Assembly (NCBI RefSeq): GCF_021390335.1
Contig: NZ_JAJUXK010000001.1
Location: 1,488,001-1,552,000 of the forward strand
Reading direction: 5' to 3'
DNA length: 64,000 nucleotides
Source of the DNA: Dyadobacter sp. CY343
GTDB lineage: Bacteria; Bacteroidota; Bacteroidia; Cytophagales; Spirosomataceae
Below, one piece after another: positions 49,743 through 56,674 of this stretch (positions are counted from its first letter, which is position 1; each line of letters starts with the position of its first letter). The translations under genes and the position numbers were made by a program. The notes under the pieces were generated by a model. That model saw only the letters and a program-made list of their open reading frames with translations. It was not told the origin of the DNA and made no database searches.

Positions 49743-50834
49743 TCATTTACCTGCGTCGACAACTGCTCCTTCTCTCAGATTTTGAACGCCTTCCACAGCG
49801 ATCTTTTCACCCTCTTTCAAGCCTTCTCTAACAATAACATTCGGGCCGATTGCGGTACCAAGCGTAATACGGCGCTGACTTACCTTGCTGCTGTCGCCGG
49901 CTACATATACGAAAAACTCGCCTAGCTGCTCAGTAACTGCTTTGTAGGGAATTACAACCGAATTCGCAGCTGCATTGTTAAGTACCCGCACCGATCCGCT
50001 CATTCCAGCGCGCAGCTGCCCGCTTTTATTAGCAAATACCAGTCGCGCCTTGATGCTACCAGTCTGAGGGTCAACAGCCCTGTCGATTAATGCCAGCTTT
50101 CCTTTTTCCGGGTAAATGTCATTGCCAAATTTCAGGCTGAATGTAGAATCAGCAGCCTTTTGAGATTTCATCAGGGTAGTGAAACGGTATATTTCTTTTT
50201 GATCGACATTAAAGTCAACTGCAAGCTGATTATCGGTAGAAACCGTGTTCAGAATCGTCTGGCCTGCGGTAACAGCAGCGCCCACTTTAACAGCTGAAAT
50301 GCCGATCACACCGTCAAACGGAGCGGTTACTTTGGTATAATTAACACTGGTTTTCACTGCCTGAATGTTGGCTTTTGCCGCATCTGCCTGCCTTTTAGCT
50401 ACTTCCAGCGCCGCGTCTGCATTGTCTACAAGCTGCTTGGCAACTGCGTCATTTTTTTCGAGCTCGTGGTAGCGGTCTGCATCTTTTTGCGCTCGTACCA
50501 GGTTCGCTTCCTGCACATTCAGGTTAGCCACTGCCTGATCATAATTGGCAGTGTAAAGTTGCGCGTCGATTGAGTAAAGCAACTGGCCTTTGCGCACCCT
50601 GGCTCCATCCTTAAAGTGAATGCCGGTAACAAAGCCGGTTACCTGCGGGCGCAGCTCAATTTCATTCAATGGCACAACCGTTCCGGGATATTCCTCATAA
50701 TAGGAAGCTTCTGTGGTGGTAACCTCCGCAAGTGTAACCTTCACTGCCGGGGGCTGGGTAGGTTGCTGCTGCTGTTCCTTTTTGCCGCAGGAAGCCATCA
50801 GCAGAACAAGTGCAGCAATAGAATAGTATTTCAT
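49743..50834 (-). CDS. RND efflux periplasmic adaptor (AcrA-like lipoprotein)
   Basis: 363 residues from the ATG at 50834, giving MKYYSIAALVLLMASC with the lipidated Cys at 16. An alternative start at 50852 adds six residues; an open frame further up to 50951 has no support. The fold is that of membrane fusion proteins: ELRPQVTGFVTGIHFKDGARVRKGQLLYSID lipoyl half, a coiled-coil hairpin (about residues 90-145), ITAPFDGVIG-like second half (VTAPFDGVIGI) and beta barrel. It links the AcrB-like pump, 37 bases downstream, to the TolC-like channel. Confidence 0.93.
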   Translation of the reverse strand: MKYYSIAALVLLMASCGKKEQQQQPTQPPAVKVTLAEVTTTEASYYEEYPGTVVPLNEIELRPQVTGFVTGIHFKDGARVRKGQLLYSIDAQLYTANYDQAVANLNVQEANLVRAQKDADRYHELEKNDAVAKQLVDNADAALEVAKRQADAAKANIQAVKTSVNYTKVTAPFDGVIGISAVKVGAAVTAGQTILNTVSTDNQLAVDFNVDQKEIYRFTTLMKSQKAADSTFSLKFGNDIYPEKGKLALIDRAVDPQTGSIKARLVFANKSGQLRAGMSGSVRVLNNAAANSVVIPYKAVTEQLGEFFVYVAGDSSKVSQRRITLGTAIGPNVIVREGLKEGEKIAVEGVQNLREGAVVDAGK

Positions 50835-50913
50835 TTGATCTGGGAGCATCATACTTGTATTTCGATTGTATATCTTTTTGATAGGGTCTTGAATAATTTG
50901 AAAAGATGCTGTT

Positions 50914-52278
50914 TTACAGATAGTTAATCTGTCCCAACGCCCTTTGAACATCTATTTTGCTGGCCAATACCTGATAAAGGGCATTGTAATAATTAATTCT
51001 GGCCAACCGAAGATCTGTCTCGGAAGTAACCACTTCCAGATAGGTTTTAATACCCGATTTATATTGAAGCTGGATCACATCGTACACCTCACGCGCCAGG
51101 TCTACATTCTCTTTTTGCGCCAAGAGGTTGGTCAGATAACCCTTGTAGTTAGCCAATGCAGCCGCATATTCAGAGTTGACATTATTCTGTAAACCTTTGA
51201 TATCCCAGTCAAGCCTTTTGAGCGACCATTCCGCGCTTTGCAGATTAGCTTTCCTTTTTCCACCCTGGTAAAGAGGAAGTGAGAGGGTTACAAGCCCGAA
51301 AGAGTTGGGGTAATTCTTATTATATAGCTCGGTAAACTGATTGTTCTGGAAATTCAGGTTATAAGCGCCATTCAGCGAGATATTAGGCAGGTAGCTCCAT
51401 TTGTTGTACTGGATATTCGCTTCCTGTAATTTTCTTTGGGTACTTAAAATCTGATATTCGACGCGGCTTGTGAAATCGACATTCTGCAAGGTATCCAGCA
51501 AAATTTCCCGCTCCATTTGCAGCGTATCAAAGCTTACTTTCAGTTCCTGCTCAGCAGGATAGCCCATTAATGCTTTCAAATACTGCACTTTACCTTTCAG
51601 GATTTCCTCATTTCCTTTTTTGCTTGCGCGGGTATTATTAAGGGAAATGGTTGCTCTTTTAAAGTCGATTTTATCAGCAACACCAGCCTTATACTGGTTT
51701 TCAGCATCCCTCAAACTTCTTTCCAGCCGCACAATATCCTCAGCCGCCACATCAATTTGTTGCGTAGTAGCGATCACATCGTAGAATGCTTTGGAAACAT
51801 TCACTGCAATATCCGTTTTGTTGGCTGCCGTATTTTGGCTGGCCGCTAGTAAAACGTCGCGCTTGGTTTGGTTGGCAAGCAGTACATCTCTGTTAAAGAT
51901 CTGTTGTGAAAGTGTAAACTGCGCTGCGGAAATGTTGCTAACTCCGAGTTTAACCGGGTTACCAGCGATAATGCTGGTTTGTACGATAAAGTTGTGTTGC
52001 AGATTGTAGTTGAAGTTGATCTGCGGGTACCAGTCGGCAAGGCGGCTTCTGATCTGGTTTTCGGTAATGCGCTCGTCAATTAGTGACTGCTGGATCACAG
52101 GCTGATTTTTGATTGCATACTCAACCACCTGCTGCAAAGTGGCCTGCTCTAATAACGGGGCCTGATTGGCAGGTTCCTGAATAGTCTGACCAAGCAATGG
52201 GTGAAAACAATTCAATAGTAAACATGCCGAGCCAATTGCCAAACGCATTAATTTTTGTGGCTTTGACCAATAATTCAT
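50914..52278 (-). CDS. TolC-family outer-membrane efflux protein
   Basis: 454 residues with a signal peptide ending at about HPLLGQ. Two homologous halves carry long coiled coils typical of the OEP family (NTRASKKGNEEILKGKVQYLKAL and LREVYDVIQLQYKSGIKTYLEVV-type segments). It forms the outer-membrane exit duct of the pump. It is the first gene of the efflux operon. The start at 52278 is good: the 333-base region upstream has a palindromic candidate operator. Confidence 0.93.
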   Translation of the reverse strand: MNYWSKPQKLMRLAIGSACLLLNCFHPLLGQTIQEPANQAPLLEQATLQQVVEYAIKNQPVIQQSLIDERITENQIRSRLADWYPQINFNYNLQHNFIVQTSIIAGNPVKLGVSNISAAQFTLSQQIFNRDVLLANQTKRDVLLAASQNTAANKTDIAVNVSKAFYDVIATTQQIDVAAEDIVRLERSLRDAENQYKAGVADKIDFKRATISLNNTRASKKGNEEILKGKVQYLKALMGYPAEQELKVSFDTLQMEREILLDTLQNVDFTSRVEYQILSTQRKLQEANIQYNKWSYLPNISLNGAYNLNFQNNQFTELYNKNYPNSFGLVTLSLPLYQGGKRKANLQSAEWSLKRLDWDIKGLQNNVNSEYAAALANYKGYLTNLLAQKENVDLAREVYDVIQLQYKSGIKTYLEVVTSETDLRLARINYYNALYQVLASKIDVQRALGQINYL

Positions 52279-52435
52279 GTAATAGGATTTTGAAAGAAAG
52301 ATGATGTTAATTCTGGCAATAGATTGTACTCACGCTGGCTTTGAATCGTCAGCTATCTGCGGGAACAGAAATGACTTCATTCTTGATAAGGAGGAGAATG
52401 TGCGGCAACATACTGACAAACATTAATTTAGTTTT

Positions 52436-52452
52436 TGTAACGAACGGTTACA
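52436..52452. promoter_or_regulatory. Palindrome upstream of the efflux operon, TetR-type operator candidate
   Basis: TGTAAC and GTTACA flank GAACG, a six-base inverted repeat with a five-base spacer. Its inner AACGAACGGTT looks like TetR-family operators that control RND pumps. It would overlap the -33 region of the efflux promoter. No regulator gene lies nearby. Confidence 0.4.
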
Positions 52453-52536
52453 TAATGGACATGCAAGCATGAGAACTAACAAGCCAATTGCACTTATTAA
52501 GGATTAAAGACGTGGAATAGTTTCACCTGTAAGGCG

Positions 52537-52597
52537 AAAAAAAGAGAGGTATTATTCATTTTCTTTAAAATATTAAATTATTAAAATGAATAATACC
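52537..52597 (-). terminator. Long-stem terminator of the sodium:solute symporter gene
   Basis: A 15-base perfect inverted repeat (52548-52562 with 52583-52597), a 20-base AT-rich loop and, on the minus strand, a run of seven T. It lies 14 bases beyond the stop of the symporter gene. Confidence 0.88.
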
Positions 52598-52611
52598 CGA
52601 ATCGTTCTTTT

Positions 52612-54324
52612 CTAGGTTGATTTGACAACAACTGTATTAGAAGGTGGCTGTGGCCAGATCATTTCGATCAGCCAGGCGAATGCGATCACGAGCACGCAAC
52701 CGATCAGGTTGAGCCAAAGAAATGCGGTAAGATCATTCATGTAACTGATCACGACAAAAATTTCGCCCAGGATACTTCCCCAGAACACGGCGCGGCTGCC
52801 AATTTTTTTGAAGTAAAAAGCAACCAGAAATATGCCCAGGATCACACCATAAAATAGTGAGCCTAGGATATTGACTGCCTCGATCATACTCCCGAGCCGG
52901 GCGGCATATTGGGCAACACAAATGCAGAAGATACCCCAGAAGAAAGTAGCCCAGCGTGAAGCGCGCACATAATCGTGGTCGTCGCTGTCCTTGCGGATCA
53001 TTCGTTTGTAAATATCCACGACCGTGCACGAAGCGAGCGAATTATAAGCAGCTGCCACAGAACCCATTGAAGCGAGCAGAATCACAGCGATAAGTAATCC
53101 CACCATTCCAACCGGCAGATAATCGATCACAAACCGCAGAAAGATATAGTTAACATCATTGACATCACTGCCGCTGGCTTTGGTCAGGACCTTGTTGGCG
53201 TCGGCGCGTACTTTGGTTACCTTATCATCCAATGTAGCCAGCACACCGCAGCTGGTTGCGATTGCATTTTCATCGTCTGCCCGCAGCGCCTGTGCCAGCG
53301 AGAGCACGTGCGGCCTTTTTTCGTCCTGGATTTGCTGATGCTGCTTTTCCAGTACATTGTATTCTGCCGCGTAAGAGGTCTTTTTTACTTTGTCAACAAC
53401 AGTTTTATCAAAGAACAGGGGAGGATTGTTGAATTGATAGAATGCAAAAACAAGTACACCGACAAGCAGGATCAGAAATTGCATCGGTATTTTTAAAAGC
53501 CCATTCATTGCCAATCCCAGCTTACTTTGCCCCTGTGAGCTACCGGTCAGGAACCGGCCAACTTGTGACTGGTCAGTACCGAAATAGGAAAGTTGTAAAA
53601 AGAATCCGCCGATCAGTCCGGACCATACATTATAGCGACTATTCAGGTCAAAACTAAAATCGATCAAATTAACTTTTCCCATTTTTCCAGCCACGTGGAT
53701 CGCGTCGGTAAATGAAACATTATCCGGCAAAAATTTAACAACCATCACCCCGGCCACCACCATCCCGACGGTAATAATGCCCATTTGCTGCAAATGCGTG
53801 TGAGATACCGCCTGCGAGCCGCCTGCAATCGTGTACAACATCACGATCCCGCCGGATATAATATTGGTCCAGGTAATATCCCAGCCCAGAATCGCAGAAA
53901 GAATCAACGAGGGTGCATAAATGGAGAGCCCGGTGGACAATCCACGCTGTAAAAGGAATAAAAAAGCTGTTAATCCCCTCGTCCTAAGATCGAAACGACC
54001 TTCCAGAAACTCGTAGGCAGTAAAAACTTTGAGCTTATTAAACTTGGGAACGAATGTAATGCAAAGGACAACCATCGCCAGCGGCAGACCGAAATAGAAC
54101 TGCACAAACCGCATTCCGTCCGTATAAGCCTGACCGGGCGCGGAAAGAAAAGTGATCGCCGAAGCCTGCGTGGCCATCAAAGACAAGGTCACATTGTACC
54201 ACGGCATCGACTGCCCGCCCAGCAGAAATGAGTCGACCGTGTGCTTTTCGCGGCTTCGGTAAATTCCGTAGGATACAACAAATAACAGGGTTAGAGCAAG
54301 AACAATCCAGTCAAGATAATTCAT
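52612..54324 (-). CDS. Sodium:solute symporter (SSS family)
   Basis: 570 residues with about thirteen transmembrane helices. The start LDWIVLALTLLFVVSYGIY and the segment HTVDSFLLGGQSMPWYNVTLSLMATQASAITFLSAPG are typical of SSS carriers. An extra charged loop of roughly 90 residues near 305-395 (EYNVLEKQHQQIQDEKRP to KASGSDVNDVNY) is inserted between helices, as in some sialic acid/sugar-type or inositol-like members of this phylum. The substrate is unknown, though the rhamnosidase operon next door makes a sugar possible. The gene overlaps the small upstream peptide by four bases. Confidence 0.92.
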   Translation of the reverse strand: MNYLDWIVLALTLLFVVSYGIYRSREKHTVDSFLLGGQSMPWYNVTLSLMATQASAITFLSAPGQAYTDGMRFVQFYFGLPLAMVVLCITFVPKFNKLKVFTAYEFLEGRFDLRTRGLTAFLFLLQRGLSTGLSIYAPSLILSAILGWDITWTNIISGGIVMLYTIAGGSQAVSHTHLQQMGIITVGMVVAGVMVVKFLPDNVSFTDAIHVAGKMGKVNLIDFSFDLNSRYNVWSGLIGGFFLQLSYFGTDQSQVGRFLTGSSQGQSKLGLAMNGLLKIPMQFLILLVGVLVFAFYQFNNPPLFFDKTVVDKVKKTSYAAEYNVLEKQHQQIQDEKRPHVLSLAQALRADDENAIATSCGVLATLDDKVTKVRADANKVLTKASGSDVNDVNYIFLRFVIDYLPVGMVGLLIAVILLASMGSVAAAYNSLASCTVVDIYKRMIRKDSDDHDYVRASRWATFFWGIFCICVAQYAARLGSMIEAVNILGSLFYGVILGIFLVAFYFKKIGSRAVFWGSILGEIFVVISYMNDLTAFLWLNLIGCVLVIAFAWLIEMIWPQPPSNTVVVKST

Positions 54325-54476
54325 TGAAAGTGGGTCATAAAGAGATAGAAGAGCACGATCAACAGCACGAGTGTGCCAATCATCACTATATAAAGCTGTT
54401 TCCAGCTATTGACGAATGGGGGTAATCCGTCACGGGGGTCGTTTTCCTGATTCAAAGGCCTTGGTGGTTTAGGCAA
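54321..54476 (-). CDS. Small membrane peptide coupled to the symporter
   Basis: 51 codons, not reported by length-limited gene calling. The stop TGA shares ATGA with the symporter start (54321-54324). The N-terminal half is polar and Pro-rich (NQENDPRDGLPPFVNSWKQL); the C-terminal half is one transmembrane helix (MIGTLVLLIVLFYLF) with a short tail THFQ. The start is uncertain: TTG at 54476 or TTG at 54455. A good -7 element stands at 54508-54515. I infer that it is an accessory or assembly peptide for the symporter. Confidence 0.72.
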   Translation of the reverse strand: MPKPPRPLNQENDPRDGLPPFVNSWKQLYIVMIGTLVLLIVLFYLFMTHFQ

Positions 54477-54507
54477 TGGCTAAAATTAGGGCTAAAAGCA
54501 GCACTGG

Positions 54508-54515
54508 CAAAATTA
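54508..54515 (-). promoter_or_regulatory. Candidate -7 element of the symporter unit
   Basis: On the minus strand TAATTTTG matches TAnnTTTG exactly and lies about 32 bases before the TTG start of the small peptide. No TTG stands at the -33 distance. Confidence 0.35.
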
Positions 54516-54570
54516 GAACGGTTTTTTGTCGGATTTAGCGCGTTGGGGTGGCGGGGGATGCGGTGGGTTA

Positions 54571-54633
54571 GGTCATTAGTGGTCATTAGTGGTCATTGGT
54601 AGTCATTTAATTGTCATTGATTGTCACTTGTTG
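54571..54633 (-). repeat. Decamer tandem array, left arm (about six units)
   Basis: About six units of period ten, first GGTCATTAGT twice, then GGTCATTGGT, AGTCATTTAA, TTGTCATTGA, TTGTCACTTG. On the minus strand they read as the same family as the right arm. The unit is degenerate at the first, second, eighth and ninth positions but keeps GTCATT. Confidence 0.85.
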
Positions 54634-54670
54634 TTAGGATTTGAGAATGAAAAGCGATTATAACGACCAG

Positions 54671-54803
54671 TGACAACTAATGACTACCAATGACAAGCAA
54701 TGACAACAAATGACTACCAATGACTACCAATGACTACCAATGACAAGCAATGACAACGAATGACTCCCAATGACAACAAATGACCACCAATGACAAAAAA
54801 TGA
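54671..54803 (+). repeat. Decamer tandem array, right arm (thirteen units and a part)
   Basis: Thirteen whole units of period ten starting with TGAC, such as TGACTACCAA (four copies), TGACAAGCAA (two) and TGACAACAAA (two), then a partial unit at 54801. Consensus TGACNACNAA. It is the reverse complement of the left arm, so the two arms can form a large hairpin in several registers. Confidence 0.88.
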
Positions 54804-54900
54804 CCAACGTCCCCGCCCCCCCACACAGGACACAACAGGCTAGTTGGTAAAACTATAATCACTTATTTTCCTGCAATATTACCATGTATCCTAAGCCCCT

Positions 54901-56661
54901 ATGCGCTACAATTACCTTACGCTTCTGTGTTATACGCTGCTGTCTACCAGCTACCAGGCCCTGGCTCAGGGACTTCCGCCGATTTTTGATAAGACTTATG
55001 AAAGCCAGAAAGATTCGCGGATCAGGCATTATCTGACTCCGAAACGCATTGTCTGGACTTCTGATAAAACTTCCACAAGTGTGGTCGATGCGCAGAAACT
55101 GCTTGTAAAAGGAAGCGGGCAGGCGGATCTGGTGCACCAGAATTTTTGCAAGATGATCAGTACCGCAGATGTGAAGCCGGGGATATTATTTGACTTTGGA
55201 AAAGAGATTCAAGGTGGGATACAGCTGATTACTGACCAGCCTGCTAATCAGAAACCAATCCGCGTCAGGATACGATTTGGCGAGTCGGTGAGCGAGGCAA
55301 TGTCTGATATTGACACCATCCGCGGGGCAACCAACGATCACGCCATGCGCGATTTTGTGGTAGAAGTGCCGTGGCTGGGTAGTATGCAGGTAGGGAATTC
55401 AGGTTTTCGTTTCGCCAGAATTGATCTGATCGATCCTGACCGGGAGTTGCAGCTGAAAGAAGTAAGGGCTGTATTTGAATTTCGAGATATTCCGTATTTA
55501 GGCTCATTTAAAAGTAACGACGAGCGCCTCAACCAGATCTGGAATGTGGGCGCCTACACGGTGCATTTAAATATGCAGGAATATTTGTGGGACGGTATCA
55601 AGCGCGACAGGCTGGTGTGGGTAGGGGATATGCACCCGGAAGTGATGACGATCAATACCGTTTTTGGTAAAAATGACGTAGTTGCAAAAAGTCTGGACCA
55701 GGCGCGCGACATTACCCCGCTGCCTGGCTGGATGAATGGGATCAGTGCCTATTCAATGTGGTGGGTATTGATACACAGGGATTTATATAAGAATCAAGGC
55801 GATATTGCCTATCTGCGCAAGCAACAAAAATACCTGGTCGGGTTACTTGACCTTTTAATACAAAAAACAAAAGACAACAAGGAAAACCTGGACGGTACAC
55901 GTTTTCTGGACTGGCCTTCAAGCGAAAATCCGCAAGGAATCCACGCTGGCTTGCATGCGATGATGCTCATGACGATGGAAGCAGGAGCCGAACTTTGTAC
56001 GATTCTCGACGAGCCGGCCCAGGCTGTCAAATGCAAAAATACGGCCACTCAGCTCAAATTATATGTACCTGAAATAAACGGTTCGAAACAGGCCGCTTCA
56101 CTTTTGGCTTTGGCAGGATTGGTTCCGGCTGAAAAGGCCAATGCGGACGTGATTTCCCAGGGTGAATGCGAGCGGTTTTCTACCTTTTACGGTTATTATA
56201 TGTTGCAGGCCAAAGCAAAAGCGAAGGATTACAATGGCGCATTGAACTGCATTCGTAACTATTGGGGAGGAATGCTTGATATGGGCGCAACTACTTTCTG
56301 GGAAGATTTTGACCTGGCGTGGACTAAAAATGCAGCGGCGATCGACGAGCTTGTGCCGGAAGGAAAGGATGATATTCACGGAGATTTTGGAGCCTATTGT
56401 TACAAAAACCTGCGGCATAGCCTCTGTCACGGCTGGGCTTCCGGGCCTACTGCGTGGCTTTCTGAGCACGTTTTGGGTGTTAGTATTGTGGAAGCAGGCG
56501 GCAAGACGATCCGCGTGCAGCCCAACCTGGGCGACCTGACCTGGGCAGAAGGTACTTATCCAACCCCGCTCGGAGTTGTGAAAGTGCGCCACGAAAAGCA
56601 GGCTGACGGCAGCATTAAATCCAATATCGACGCGCCAAAAGGTGTGAAAGTTCTACGCTAG
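54901..56661 (+). CDS. GH78-type alpha-L-rhamnosidase, short form
   Basis: 586 residues with a signal peptide ending near YQALAQ. A beta-sandwich N-terminal part (FDFGKEIQGGIQL) leads into an (alpha/alpha)6 barrel; DGIKRDRLVWVGDMHPE at about 232-248 is the counterpart of the family's catalytic stretch. Further barrel pieces are TTFWEDFD and SLCHGWASGPTAWLSEHVLGV. It is shorter than the next enzyme by about 360 residues because N-terminal domains are missing. Exported, it should remove rhamnose or a similar sugar from glycans. The second rhamnosidase gene follows after 13 bases. Confidence 0.82.
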   Translation: MRYNYLTLLCYTLLSTSYQALAQGLPPIFDKTYESQKDSRIRHYLTPKRIVWTSDKTSTSVVDAQKLLVKGSGQADLVHQNFCKMISTADVKPGILFDFGKEIQGGIQLITDQPANQKPIRVRIRFGESVSEAMSDIDTIRGATNDHAMRDFVVEVPWLGSMQVGNSGFRFARIDLIDPDRELQLKEVRAVFEFRDIPYLGSFKSNDERLNQIWNVGAYTVHLNMQEYLWDGIKRDRLVWVGDMHPEVMTINTVFGKNDVVAKSLDQARDITPLPGWMNGISAYSMWWVLIHRDLYKNQGDIAYLRKQQKYLVGLLDLLIQKTKDNKENLDGTRFLDWPSSENPQGIHAGLHAMMLMTMEAGAELCTILDEPAQAVKCKNTATQLKLYVPEINGSKQAASLLALAGLVPAEKANADVISQGECERFSTFYGYYMLQAKAKAKDYNGALNCIRNYWGGMLDMGATTFWEDFDLAWTKNAAAIDELVPEGKDDIHGDFGAYCYKNLRHSLCHGWASGPTAWLSEHVLGVSIVEAGGKTIRVQPNLGDLTWAEGTYPTPLGVVKVRHEKQADGSIKSNIDAPKGVKVLR

Positions 56662-56674
56662 CCCAACCCACCTC

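Larger units (their letters stand above)
52279..52611. other. Intergenic region upstream of the efflux operon
   Basis: 333 bases holding the efflux operon's promoter region with a palindrome at 52436-52452 and, towards the right, the strong terminator of the symporter gene (52537-52597). A minus-strand AATGTTTG lies just beyond the palindrome and may be a poor -7 box. No coding frame is supported. Confidence 0.6.
54477..54900. other. Intergenic region between symporter and rhamnosidase operons
   Basis: 424 bases between divergent operons. From left: a -7 element for the symporter unit, a G-rich stretch (54541-54570), a leftward decamer array, a 37-base spacer, a rightward decamer array, and a C-rich stretch (54811-54832). 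The last 65 bases hold the rhamnosidase promoter, for which I find no clean match. No coding frame. Confidence 0.6.
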
